A DNA stretch of 64,000 bases. Source: JAMLHH01 sp037189845. GTDB lineage: Bacteria; Bacteroidota; Bacteroidia; Chitinophagales; JADIYW01. The notes beneath the pieces were generated by a model. That model ran no database searches. It was given only the letters and a program-made list of their open reading frames with translations, and was not told where the DNA came from. How positions within the stretch are numbered: the first letter of the stretch is position 1; each line of letters opens with the position of its first letter. The translations under genes were made by a program, and so were the position numbers. This document shows positions 32,284 to 41,147 of this stretch, in pieces. The stretch is taken from the NCBI GenBank assembly GCA_037189845.1, contig JBBCIS010000014.1:101298-165297 (forward strand), read 5' to 3'.

Positions 32284-33441
32284 TCAGTGGTAAATTTCTT
32301 TCAATGCAGCAAATAACTTGTCCAGATCCTCCTGACAATTGAATGCATTGATGGAATATCTGATATAGGTTTTATCTCTGTGCGGCATAACAGGAATCTG
32401 AATTTTATACCTGGAATACAATAAATCATGCAGTTGTGCAACATTCGGAGTATCTATCTCACAACTGAACATCTGTTGTATGAAATCATCAGATATGGGT
32501 GTCAATGCAGGTTTTTTCAGAATACTGCAAAGCTCCTCAGCATTCTCCTGAACGAGTTTTCTGCAGGAAGCGGCTACGGATGGCCAGTCATACTTTTCCA
32601 TAAAATCAATACACGCAGGCAAAGTACAAAATGCAGAAGTATCTCTTGTTCCCTGCATTTCATGATAATCCAGAAATTGAGTCTGGTTGAAAGACGGATT
32701 ACCATAGCCCCAGCTGACGACTAACGGATCAAATAAATGCTGATGTTCTTTTTTGACATACAGAAATGAATTGCCCTTAGGTGCCATCATCCATTTGTGA
32801 CAAGCTCCGGTGTAGATATCTGCACCCATTTGCGAAAGATTCAAATCGATCTGACCGGGCGCATGAGCACCATCTACAAAAGTCATGATGCCTCTTTCTG
32901 CAGCTATTTTACAGATTTCTTCCACAGGCAACCTGAGTGCGGTAGAGCTGGTGATATGACTGATAAAAATCAGTCTGGTTTTATCCGTAATACCTTTTAC
33001 AAACTGTTGGATCAAATCTTCTTTGCTTTCTAATGGAAACCGTACAGGTTGCTGTATATATTTTGCACCATATTTCTGACAGTAATAGGTCCATGTCTTG
33101 TCACATGCGCCATATTCTAGATCAGTTGTTAAAACTTCATCCCCCGGTTGGAGATGCAGACTTTTAGCAATGATATTGACAGCATAGCTGGGGCTGGTGA
33201 CAAAAACGATATCGTCTTCATGACAATGAATATACCGGCTCAGTGCCTGTCTGGAAGCTTTGAGGTATTGAGGCGTTTTGACTGCAATAAAGTCCACGGG
33301 ATCGGACTCCAGTTCTCTTTGAAAATTTTGATACGCTTCAAAAATTGGTTTCGGACATGCTCCGAATGAACCAAAATTCAAAAAGGTAATATCATCTCTC
33401 AGGAGAAATTGTTGCCGGAGTTCTGAAGTGATCATGTGCAT
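32284..33441 (-). CDS. Class V aminotransferase (isopenicillin-N-epimerase-like)
   Basis: A 385-residue fold-type I PLP enzyme. The start LRDDITFLNFGSFGACP is typical of the isopenicillin N epimerase/cysteine desulfurase-like branch. VDGAHAPGQIDLN carries the PLP-pyridine Asp (about 190), and the Schiff-base Lys is 216 in GACHKWMMAPKG. Substrates in this group range from amino acids to cysteine; none can be assigned. It leads an operon with the GGCT-like and pentapeptide-repeat genes. Confidence 0.9.
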   Translation of the reverse strand: MHMITSELRQQFLLRDDITFLNFGSFGACPKPIFEAYQNFQRELESDPVDFIAVKTPQYLKASRQALSRYIHCHEDDIVFVTSPSYAVNIIAKSLHLQPGDEVLTTDLEYGACDKTWTYYCQKYGAKYIQQPVRFPLESKEDLIQQFVKGITDKTRLIFISHITSSTALRLPVEEICKIAAERGIMTFVDGAHAPGQIDLNLSQMGADIYTGACHKWMMAPKGNSFLYVKKEHQHLFDPLVVSWGYGNPSFNQTQFLDYHEMQGTRDTSAFCTLPACIDFMEKYDWPSVAASCRKLVQENAEELCSILKKPALTPISDDFIQQMFSCEIDTPNVAQLHDLLYSRYKIQIPVMPHRDKTYIRYSINAFNCQEDLDKLFAALKEIYH

Positions 33442-33575
33442 GGAATTATAACATGAAATTTATAAAATGGATTTGTGAAAATGTAAAATAGGATATTTAT
33501 TGTTCATTTTTTGAGCTGAGGAAACACTGATTAATTTTGTTTTTCAGAAATATTTATTTGTAATTTTCAATATAT

Positions 33576-33583
33576 TACTTTTG
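33576..33583 (+). promoter_or_regulatory. -7 box (TACTTTTG) for the Yip1 gene
   Basis: Matches TAnnTTTG 24 bp before the ATG at 33607; a TTTG lies 16 bp upstream. Confidence 0.55.
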
Positions 33584-33606
33584 CGAGAATAAAAATTTTG
33601 AAAAAA

Positions 33607-34248
33607 ATGACAGAGTATACAGATGACAAGATAATTTACTCAGACAAGGATATATTTTTAGGTATCTGGACTTCTCCAAGGAAAATATTCAAGTATATTA
33701 ATGATAATAAGTACGATAAATATACTCTTATATTGATTGTATTGGTGGGTATTTCCGGTGTGATGGAAAATGTGATCTCAAGTGATTCTGGGGATTTTAT
33801 GTCCTTTTTAGGTTTATTGGGATTATTTCTGATTTTAGGTGCGGTAGCAGGTGCGTTGTTAATGTATATATATGCAGCTTTGGTTAGTTGGTCAGGACAA
33901 TTTTTGCAAGGTAAAGGAGATACTAATTCATTGCTGAGAATTCTTGCTTACGCAAATATTCCATCTGTTGTGTCATTGATTTTAGTGATACCGCAAATAA
34001 TAGCTTATGGAGTAGCGATTTTTAAAGGAGAAGGAGACATTTTCGGAACGAGTATATTTTTAAATATTATCTGGTCTATAGCAGCGATATTACAAATAGT
34101 ATTAGGAATATTATCTATTGTATTTAGTATCATTGGTGTTTCGGAGGTTCAAAAAGTGTCAATTTTTCAGGCTATTATAAATCTATTACTTCCATCCTTT
34201 ATACTTTTTGTGCCTTTCGTTCTGATATTCTTTTTCTTGATGCATTGA
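33607..34248 (+). CDS. Yip1-domain membrane protein
   Basis: A 213-residue integral membrane protein with five hydrophobic segments and the Yip1 signature near its N-terminus (IFLGIWTSPRKIFKYINDNKYDKY). GVSEVQKVSIFQAIIN before the last helix is also typical. I start it at the ATG at 33607; a TTG three codons earlier is less likely. Bacterial Yip1 proteins have no firm function. Monocistronic with its own -7 box. Confidence 0.82.
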   Translation: MTEYTDDKIIYSDKDIFLGIWTSPRKIFKYINDNKYDKYTLILIVLVGISGVMENVISSDSGDFMSFLGLLGLFLILGAVAGALLMYIYAALVSWSGQFLQGKGDTNSLLRILAYANIPSVVSLILVIPQIIAYGVAIFKGEGDIFGTSIFLNIIWSIAAILQIVLGILSIVFSIIGVSEVQKVSIFQAIINLLLPSFILFVPFVLIFFFLMH

Positions 34249-34263
34249 AATGGAAGATTGATA

Positions 34264-36288
34264 CTAATTATCTCTCTTCACTTCCGTCTGAATAATAGCA
34301 AAATCTTTTTTCTGTATCATTTTGAAGGGTACGCCATTGATTGTAGTGCCTGAAAAATCTTTCGGAACTTTCAGAAATACAGTGGGATCTGCTAAAAGTC
34401 CGCTTCTCAATTGAACTTTGATATCCTCGCCGTTCAATGCAATTTTTACAATCTCTGAACCGGTAAAGAAGTGACCTTTTGTACCAATCACACCAAATGG
34501 CCCTGCACTACAGATGTGCAGCAAAATACTCTGATGTTTTGGAATAGAAATCGTTTGCTCATTGGTTAAAATTTCCTGTGAATGTCCGTCAAAGTAAATT
34601 CCTGCAGGAAGCTTATATAATTTATCTCTTTCAGAAAGATTCATATAAGCCATATACCTGCGGTCATCTATCTGGAAAAAGATTTTATACAGACCTTCGC
34701 TGTGCTCTACATTGATTTCTTTTCTTCTGACCAGCGGGAAAATAGAGCGATAAATCTCCATTGTTGTTTCATCGTATTCGGCAATATTATCAGAGTTGAA
34801 GATTAAATCTCCGAACAATAAATTAGCTAACAGAAGCGTGTATTGTTCCGGTCTTTTGAGTCGCTGGAATTTTTTGCGCAACATGAATACATCCGGATCA
34901 TTGATAAAAGCATGACCATTCAATTGCCTCCGGTTGATAGCGTTGGTAGCTGCTAATACTGTGGCAGCACGTTCACGGTTGTTACACCATTTCAGTAACT
35001 TTATATCCCATGTGAGATGCACATCTGCTCCGATCCGGCAATAATCTGTAGTTCCGGTCGCAGAACCCATCGGAACCCCGCACCCTAAAATAATTTTGTC
35101 ATCACCTATGGCTTCTCTCAGCAATGCCATCGCATCTGCCATCACACCGCCTCTGCTTCGTCCGTTTCTTGGTACAAGACAGGCCCCGTACAAAAAATCC
35201 AGCTTGACGATGTCATAGCCCCATTCGCGGCAAACCGTGTGAAATACCTTTTTGATATACTCCCGGACTTCCGGATGGTAAATATCCAAAGCATAAAATC
35301 CCATACTCCATAGCGGGTTGATACCTATACGGTAGGGTTTGCCTTTTTCGTCTTTGACCAGCCAGTCAGGATGATTTTTAAAGATGTCAGATTTCTTTTC
35401 AGCAGAAAGTGGTGCCAGCCAGATGCCTGGTTGATATCCTGCTGCTTTGATTTCATCCGCAATAAATTTCATTCCTCTGGGGAATTTTTCATTGACACTC
35501 AGCCAGTCGCCGACTCTGGTCTGATATCCATCATCTATCTGGAAAACTTTCAGCGGAATATTGTTCTTTTTAAAATTCTCCAGATTTTCCAAAGCGATTT
35601 TTTCGGAAATCCTGGTGTAATAATAGTACCAGCTGGTCCAGCCTATTGCCGGAGCTACTTTTAACTCAGGGAATCTGCACATCATGAAGTAGTGCTGAAA
35701 AGCTCCCCGTTCTGAGTTCTCTGTCTGAAATAAATCACAGATAGTTACCTCTCCGGAAATGTTCCAGCCTTTTACGTCACGGATGATCTGCAGCTCATTT
35801 TTATCTGCATGATGCACAAAATTGGTGAATGCATTTTTTTCATCCAGTGAGCCGATAAATTGTATGCGTTTCTGAGCTATATTGAAATAAGTATATCCCC
35901 AGCTGTGGATTTCTCCCGGATTCCCTGTATAATCGTAATACGTGTAATCACCGTAGGGATTCATGACAGAACGGGCAATCTTCCTTAAAGGTTTGATTTT
36001 TTCAGTTTTAAGATATGGTTTTGATTCTGTCCAGGATTGAAAGCCATTGGCAAAAAAAGATTTGGTCCGGCTGTAATCTTCTTTCAGGATAATCTCCATT
36101 TTCTCCAGCGTGACAACATTTCCGGTATTCATGATTCCGGTCATTCTTTCTCCCGATAAAGCTTCTTCTGTCTGAAAGCTGAAATGTAAACTTTCAGATT
36201 GAAATACGGGATTGTCGGCGGTGAGAAGAATTTCTTTGATTTGACCTGATGCTGAATACTGAATTCTGATGCGCTCTAATGTATACAT
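34264..36288 (-). CDS. GH36 alpha-galactosidase-like glycoside hydrolase
   Basis: A 674-residue glycosidase of clan GH-D. It has an N-terminal beta-sandwich domain (about 1-205), a TIM barrel beginning WTSWYYYY with QIDDGYQ (250-256), nucleophile Asp364 in VKLDFLYG and acid/base Asp422 in YCRIGADVHLTWD, and a C-terminal beta domain. No signal peptide is visible, so it is probably cytoplasmic or uses another route. The natural glycan is unknown. It overlaps by 13 bp the secreted protein gene upstream, so the two form an operon. Confidence 0.9.
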   Translation of the reverse strand: MYTLERIRIQYSASGQIKEILLTADNPVFQSESLHFSFQTEEALSGERMTGIMNTGNVVTLEKMEIILKEDYSRTKSFFANGFQSWTESKPYLKTEKIKPLRKIARSVMNPYGDYTYYDYTGNPGEIHSWGYTYFNIAQKRIQFIGSLDEKNAFTNFVHHADKNELQIIRDVKGWNISGEVTICDLFQTENSERGAFQHYFMMCRFPELKVAPAIGWTSWYYYYTRISEKIALENLENFKKNNIPLKVFQIDDGYQTRVGDWLSVNEKFPRGMKFIADEIKAAGYQPGIWLAPLSAEKKSDIFKNHPDWLVKDEKGKPYRIGINPLWSMGFYALDIYHPEVREYIKKVFHTVCREWGYDIVKLDFLYGACLVPRNGRSRGGVMADAMALLREAIGDDKIILGCGVPMGSATGTTDYCRIGADVHLTWDIKLLKWCNNRERAATVLAATNAINRRQLNGHAFINDPDVFMLRKKFQRLKRPEQYTLLLANLLFGDLIFNSDNIAEYDETTMEIYRSIFPLVRRKEINVEHSEGLYKIFFQIDDRRYMAYMNLSERDKLYKLPAGIYFDGHSQEILTNEQTISIPKHQSILLHICSAGPFGVIGTKGHFFTGSEIVKIALNGEDIKVQLRSGLLADPTVFLKVPKDFSGTTINGVPFKMIQKKDFAIIQTEVKRDN

Positions 36289-37241
36289 TCGTTTGTACTT
36301 GCCTGATTGAACTGTAATAAAATATCTGCCTTATCCTTTCCTTTGGTGGGAAATTTCCATTCTCCCCGGTAATGAATTTGTTTAGGCAAAAGTAAGCTTT
36401 CTATCTGTCTCATTTCAATATCAATGGATAAATCACAGGATGCCAGCCAGCCCGGATAATATAAATCATAAGAGCGTGCAATGATAGCCATGTCTTCTGC
36501 TCTGAAAGTGGTATGCATTCTTTTGATCAATACAGATTTTCTCCAGTTGGGATATTTGATGCTATCAACCTCTATGGTGAAATTATAGACAGGAACTACA
36601 TCATTCAGCATGTCAAAATCTACTTTGAAATTGTAAAAGTCAGCAGTAGGTGATTCAAAAATGTTGGTTTTCATTTTATTTCCCATAAAAGGAACCTCAA
36701 TACGCAATGTATGAGGTGCAAAAATGAATCTTTTGATGAATTCTTTTTGTTGCCGGATATCTTTTGGCTGGCTCAGTACAACCAGACCTTTTGGCGGAGG
36801 AGATAATTTTATTCCGCAAACTCTTTTTGGTGTCGTGAAAAACTGCATCATCATCTGATAAGTTTCTGAGACAGGATTCCCTTTTTTATCCCGAAAAGCA
36901 CCTGAGCTGTCTATTGTAAAAGCTTCCTGTATTCTGCATCCGTCTCCTACCTGTTGTTTGTATAATCTTGTGACACGACCATTTCTATTCTTCTTATCTG
37001 TCACTTCCGCTTCCATATACATCTCATGCGACAATACTTTCAGTAAAGAGAATCCATAAAAAAGACTGGTGTCTTCCATGGTATAACGGATAAAATTGAC
37101 AGGATTTAAAAATCCCTCACTGGCTGCATATACGGTAATGGAATCCAATTCAAAGCTGGCTGCAATCTTTTCATATTCATCCTGAGCAGAAACGCTTCTC
37201 AGTGAACAAGAAATCAATAAAAGACAGCAGATAATCCTCAT
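36276..37241 (-). CDS. Secreted protein of unknown function
   Basis: The 321-residue protein has a signal peptide (MRIICCLLLISCSLRSVSA, cleavage near residue 19) followed by a beta-rich domain of alternating strands with no recognised motif. It lacks a lipobox at the cleavage site. Its 3' end overlaps the alpha-galactosidase start by 13 bp, which suggests a joint role, perhaps in glycan handling; this is inference from position only. Confidence 0.65.
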   Translation of the reverse strand: MRIICCLLLISCSLRSVSAQDEYEKIAASFELDSITVYAASEGFLNPVNFIRYTMEDTSLFYGFSLLKVLSHEMYMEAEVTDKKNRNGRVTRLYKQQVGDGCRIQEAFTIDSSGAFRDKKGNPVSETYQMMMQFFTTPKRVCGIKLSPPPKGLVVLSQPKDIRQQKEFIKRFIFAPHTLRIEVPFMGNKMKTNIFESPTADFYNFKVDFDMLNDVVPVYNFTIEVDSIKYPNWRKSVLIKRMHTTFRAEDMAIIARSYDLYYPGWLASCDLSIDIEMRQIESLLLPKQIHYRGEWKFPTKGKDKADILLQFNQASTNECIH

Positions 37242-37280
37242 GAAATATTAAATTGCACTCTCAAAAATACAGTTGAATAT

Positions 37281-38171
37281 ATGAAAAATATCACAGTAGT
37301 TGGAGCAGGAACGATGGGCAACGGTATCGCTCACGTGTGTGCACAACATGGTTTCTCAGTGACTTTAGTAGATTTACAGGCGGCTTTACTGGAAAAAGCA
37401 GTAGCGACGATTTCCGGTAATCTGGAACGTCAGGTTCAGAAAGGTGTTTTGACTGAAGAAAATAAAGCAGCTACTATTGCAAATATTTCAACGAGTACAG
37501 ATTTGAAAGCTGCTGCATCGACTGCTGATATGGTGATAGAAGTGGTATCCGAAAACATGACTGTCAAAGAAAATATTTTCAAAATTCTCGACGAGAATGC
37601 TCCGGCTCATGCCATCCTCGCTTCTAATACTTCTTCGATATCTATTACTAAACTGGCATCTTTTACAAAAAGACCGGATAAAGTCATTGGAATGCATTTT
37701 ATGAATCCGGTACCGGTGATGAAATTAGTGGAGGTCATCAGAGGATATGCTACTTCAGACGAAACGACTGAAACAATCATGGAAACTTCCAGACTACTGA
37801 GTAAAATTCCTGTAGAAGTAAATGACTATCCTGGGTTTGTTGCTAATAGAATTCTAATGCCGATGATCAATGAAGCTATTTATACTTTATATGAAGGCGT
37901 AGGTGGGGTTTCAGAGATAGATACTGTGATGAAATTAGGTATGGCCCATCCGATGGGACCTTTGCAACTGGCTGATTTTATCGGTTTGGATGTATGTCTG
38001 GCTATCATGAATGTATTATATGATGGGTTCAAAAATCCTAAATACGCACCTTGTCCATTGTTGGTGAATATGGTGACAGCAGGTAAGCTGGGCGTGAAAT
38101 CCGGAGAAGGATTTTATGTACATACCAAAGGCAGCAAAGAATTAGTTGTAGCTCCTTCATTTCAAAAATAA
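37281..38171 (+). CDS. hbd: 3-hydroxybutyryl-CoA (3-hydroxyacyl-CoA) dehydrogenase
   Basis: NAD(P)-dependent oxidation of (S)-3-hydroxyacyl-CoA, or the reverse, in fatty-acid and butanoate metabolism. The 296-residue protein starts with the Rossmann motif VVGAGTMGNGIAHVCA (4-19); ASNTSSISITKLAS and GMHFMNPVPVMKLVEVI contain the catalytic Ser/His region, and the C-terminal domain has GLDVCLAIMNVLYDG. Single-domain length is usual for Hbd. It is followed by ddl with a 6-bp gap. Confidence 0.93.
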   Translation: MKNITVVGAGTMGNGIAHVCAQHGFSVTLVDLQAALLEKAVATISGNLERQVQKGVLTEENKAATIANISTSTDLKAAASTADMVIEVVSENMTVKENIFKILDENAPAHAILASNTSSISITKLASFTKRPDKVIGMHFMNPVPVMKLVEVIRGYATSDETTETIMETSRLLSKIPVEVNDYPGFVANRILMPMINEAIYTLYEGVGGVSEIDTVMKLGMAHPMGPLQLADFIGLDVCLAIMNVLYDGFKNPKYAPCPLLVNMVTAGKLGVKSGEGFYVHTKGSKELVVAPSFQK

Positions 38172-38177
38172 AAGAGT

Positions 38178-39263
38178 ATGTCTAAAAAGCATGTAGCGCT
38201 CATCTTTGGTGGAAAATCTCCTGAACATGAAGTATCGGTGGTTTCTGCCAGGAATATTTATAATGCTGTCAACAGAGAATTCTTTACAGTATCATTGATA
38301 GGAATTGCTCCTGACGGAAAATGGTATCTGGAACAAGCCGAAAATCATCAGCAGAAAGATTTTAAAATCGGTGTGGCAGGAGAGGAGCTGTTTATTCTCC
38401 CAGGTTACACTGAAAATCAAATCAGGTTACTATCTACAGGAGCAAGCATAGGGAAGATTGATGTAGTTTTCCCCATCACGCACGGACCTAACGGAGAGGA
38501 TGGTACACTGCAAGGTTTGTTAAATCAGTTGAATCTGCCGTTTGTGGGGCCGGATGTGTTGGGTTCGGCAGTAGCGATGGATAAAGATATCTGCAAAAGA
38601 TTGTTTCAGCAGGCAGGAATCGGCTGCGCAGAAGGAGTGGTGCTTCATAAGCATTTGAAAGATGAAGTCAGCTATGAGCAAATCGTTCAGGAACTCGGCG
38701 ATATATTGTTCGTTAAACCAGCCAACATGGGATCATCCATCGGAGTGAGTAAAAGCACGGACAAACAATCATTTTTGGCAGCAATAGAAGATGCATTTTT
38801 ATACGACACAAAAATTCTTGTAGAAAAAGCTGTCGTGGGACGTGAGCTGGAATGTGCCGTATTGGGTAATGAATTTTCTAAAGCCAGTACAGTTGGTGAA
38901 ATCGTAATGCTGAAAGGCTTTTATGATTTTGAAAATAAATATGTCAATGATGAGAATGCTCAACTTTTTATTCCCGCACAAAATCTCAGCGAAGAGGTAA
39001 TCAGTAAGATTCAGAAAGTTGCCATTCATGCATATAAGTGTCTCAATCTGGAAGGATTGACCAGAGTAGATGTCTTTTTGACTGCTGATGATGAAGTGAT
39101 TGTCAATGAGGTGAATACACTCCCCGGATTTACAGCTATCAGCATGTATCCTAAATTATGGGAAAATACAGGATTAGATTATTCTGATTTGATTAGCAAA
39201 CTGTTACAATTGGCAATTGACAGGGATTCCAGGAAAAAATCTTTAAAAAGTACGAGGATTTAA
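38178..39263 (+). CDS. ddl: D-alanine--D-alanine ligase
   Basis: An ATP-grasp ligase that joins two D-alanines for peptidoglycan, 361 residues. Motifs are FGGKSPEHEVSVVSARN at the N-terminus, HGPNGEDGTLQGLL for the first substrate site, FVKPANMGSSIGVSK for ATP, and EVNTLPGFT near the C-terminus for metal binding. The 6-bp gap from hbd suggests a shared transcript although the functions are unrelated. A hairpin terminator follows. Confidence 0.96.
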   Translation: MSKKHVALIFGGKSPEHEVSVVSARNIYNAVNREFFTVSLIGIAPDGKWYLEQAENHQQKDFKIGVAGEELFILPGYTENQIRLLSTGASIGKIDVVFPITHGPNGEDGTLQGLLNQLNLPFVGPDVLGSAVAMDKDICKRLFQQAGIGCAEGVVLHKHLKDEVSYEQIVQELGDILFVKPANMGSSIGVSKSTDKQSFLAAIEDAFLYDTKILVEKAVVGRELECAVLGNEFSKASTVGEIVMLKGFYDFENKYVNDENAQLFIPAQNLSEEVISKIQKVAIHAYKCLNLEGLTRVDVFLTADDEVIVNEVNTLPGFTAISMYPKLWENTGLDYSDLISKLLQLAIDRDSRKKSLKSTRI

Positions 39264-39287
39264 TTTTCTCCGGCTATAATTAATAAG

Positions 39288-39320
39288 AACCAATTCAGCG
39301 ACAAGCCGGATTGGTTTTTT
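39288..39320 (+). terminator. Terminator after ddl
   Basis: AACCAAT and ATTGGTT pair around a 15-nt loop, followed by a T-run. Confidence 0.7.
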
Positions 39321-39366
39321 ATTTTTTGATAACATTTGATGATATGTGAGTGTGTATTTTTTAAAG

Positions 39367-39392
39367 TATATTTGTATATACAATTATTGTAT
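39367..39392 (+). promoter_or_regulatory. -7 box and overlapping palindromic operator of the pirin operon
   Basis: The -7 box TATATTTG (39367-39374) runs into the perfect palindrome TTGTATATACAA (39372-39383). A second perfect inverted repeat, ATACAAT-T-ATTGTAT (39378-39392), shares a half-site with it. The three TTGTAT-type half-sites cover the expected transcription start. Confidence 0.6.
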
Positions 39393-39406
39393 TGAAATAT
39401 ACAGCT

Positions 39407-40135
39407 ATGGCTATAATATCATTGTTCCCGGAAAAAGAGAGAGGTAGAGCTGACCATGGTTGGTTAAAAGCAAATTTTTCTTTCAGCTTTTCAAATTATT
39501 ACAATCCTCAAAAGATACACTTTGGCGTATTGAGAGTTTTAAATGATGATTTGATAGAAGGTGGAATGGGTTTTGGTTCCCATCCTCACGATAATATGGA
39601 GATTGTCACCATTCCTTTGTCCGGTGCATTGGCACACAAGGATAATCTGGGCAATACTTCTGTGATTCAGGCAGGAGAGATACAGGTGATGAGTGCAGGA
39701 ACAGGAGTATTTCACAGTGAGTTTAATCATAAGCCGGATGAAAATGTCAATTTGTTTCAGATCTGGCTTTTCCCGAATAAAAGAAATGTAGAGCCCAGGT
39801 ACGATCAGTTGAATTATGCCTCTTTAAAAAAAGAGAATGAGCTATATCAGATTCTTTCTCCTTCTCCGGACGATCAGGGAGTTTGGATACATCAGGATGC
39901 ATGGTTTTATTTAGGAGATTATGATAAAGATAGATCTGAGACATACCGTATCCGAAAATCCGGTAACGGAGTTTATGCTATGGTCATAGAAGGTTCTTTT
40001 GAAATCGAAGGACAGGTCGCTAACAAACGAGATGCAGTAGGAGTCAGTGAAGCTGATGCTGTAAAGATCAAAGCACTGCAGGAGAATTCAAAAATATTGC
40101 TCATGGATATCCCAATGGAATTACCCGCAATGTAA
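39407..40135 (+). CDS. Pirin-family protein (YhhW-like)
   Basis: A bicupin pirin of 242 residues from the ATG at 39407; a TTG five codons earlier lies inside the operator palindrome and is less likely. The N-terminal cupin shows GFGSHPHDNMEIVTIPLSG and HSEFNH, containing the metal-binding His/Glu set. Such proteins (e.g. YhhW) can show quercetinase activity and often respond to electrophile or redox stress. It is the first gene of a three-gene operon with a nitroreductase and a receiver-like protein, with gaps of 6 and 5 bp. Confidence 0.88.
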   Translation: MAIISLFPEKERGRADHGWLKANFSFSFSNYYNPQKIHFGVLRVLNDDLIEGGMGFGSHPHDNMEIVTIPLSGALAHKDNLGNTSVIQAGEIQVMSAGTGVFHSEFNHKPDENVNLFQIWLFPNKRNVEPRYDQLNYASLKKENELYQILSPSPDDQGVWIHQDAWFYLGDYDKDRSETYRIRKSGNGVYAMVIEGSFEIEGQVANKRDAVGVSEADAVKIKALQENSKILLMDIPMELPAM

Positions 40136-40141
40136 TCGCAC

Positions 40142-40669
40142 ATGGAAGTTTTAGACGTAATTAAGAACAGATGGAGCCCAAGGGCTTTAAAAAGTGATCC
40201 GATCAGTGAAGAGGAAATTCAGGTAATATTGAAGGCGGCGTCTTATGCATTCAGTGCGGGGAATTTGCAGCCATGGCATTATACTTACGCGGTACATGGG
40301 ACTGAAGGATTTGAAAAAATCTTAAATACTTTGTTTCCCGGAAACCAGCCATGGGCAAAAAATGCTCATATTCTGATGATTACTTCTGCCAGAACAAAAG
40401 ATAATCCCAGCGCAGTCCTGGATTTAGGTTCAGCCAATATGAATCTTGCTCTGCAGGCTTTCAGCATGGGAATCTACTCTCACTTTATGGCAGGCTTTGA
40501 TAAGATTAAGGCCCGTGAGGTTGCAGGTTTGAGTGATGAGTTTTCTTCTATGGCGGTAGTCGCATTAGGATATAAAGATCATCTGGAAACACTGGAATCT
40601 CCTTACAGAGAACGCGAGGTGGGACCAAAAGACAGAATTAGTATAGAAATATTTAGTGATAAGATTTAG
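40142..40669 (+). CDS. Nitroreductase-family FMN oxidoreductase
   Basis: A 175-residue FMN-dependent nitroreductase. The start IKNRWSPRALKSDPISEEEI with RWSPR for FMN phosphate, SAGNLQPWHY and the final GPKDRISIEIF fit the family. It probably reduces quinones or nitro-compounds with NAD(P)H. Placed between pirin and a receiver-like gene in a tight operon, it suggests an electrophile or redox response unit. Confidence 0.9.
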   Translation: MEVLDVIKNRWSPRALKSDPISEEEIQVILKAASYAFSAGNLQPWHYTYAVHGTEGFEKILNTLFPGNQPWAKNAHILMITSARTKDNPSAVLDLGSANMNLALQAFSMGIYSHFMAGFDKIKAREVAGLSDEFSSMAVVALGYKDHLETLESPYREREVGPKDRISIEIFSDKI

Positions 40670-40674
40670 CAGGT

Positions 40675-40974
40675 ATGAAAAATTTGTTACTCATTTGTAA
40701 AAACTCAAATATTTTAGATACTTTATGCAGAGTTCTTTCAAAACAGGAGATATATAATGTAACACCTGCATCTACATGTGAAGAAATTTATTTACATTTG
40801 TACCGCTCACATTTTGACGGTGTGCTTTTGGGAAGTGGTTTGTCTGATAAAGAAGAGAAAGATATCAGATATTGGATTAACCAGAATACACCCGAAACGC
40901 AAGTGATTGTTCATTATGGGGGTGGAAGTGGATTGCTGTTTAATGAATTAAATATCGCTTTTAAAGAAAGCTAA
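40675..40974 (+). CDS. Receiver-like protein lacking the phospho-Asp
   Basis: Ninety-nine residues with a CheY-like beginning (MKNLLLICKNSNILDTLCRVL), but the strand that should end in the phosphorylated Asp reads FDGVLLGSGLSDKEE, with Gly in that place, and the acidic pocket is also missing. The end HYGGGSGLLFNELNIAF is conserved in homologues I recall next to nitroreductases in Bacteroidota. It is probably a phosphorylation-independent pseudo-receiver. The 5-bp gap from the nitroreductase implies co-transcription. Confidence 0.7.
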   Translation: MKNLLLICKNSNILDTLCRVLSKQEIYNVTPASTCEEIYLHLYRSHFDGVLLGSGLSDKEEKDIRYWINQNTPETQVIVHYGGGSGLLFNELNIAFKES

Positions 40975-41035
40975 TGATATAAAAAATTTGTTTGTTGTGT
41001 TTATGTGGGAACCTTATGGGGAGTGTTCCCATTTA

Positions 41036-41072
41036 AAGGGGGGATAGACTAATGTCTGTCCCTTCTTTTTTT
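41036..41072 (+). terminator. Terminator after the pirin operon
   Basis: The stem GATAGAC/GTCTGTC extends to AAGGG/CCCTT and is followed by T7. A second hairpin (GGGAAC...GTTCCC) lies just upstream at 41007-41030. Confidence 0.7.
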
Positions 41073-41147
41073 ATTCTTTAGTGTTAGAAAAATATTATCA
41101 ATCAAACGTTTGGTCAACAAATTCTGAACATAATACAAAATCTTTGG

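Noticed and set aside
37281..39263. Functional link between hbd and ddl
   Set aside because: The 6-bp gap suggests co-transcription, but the two products belong to unrelated pathways; proximity alone is not evidence of a system.
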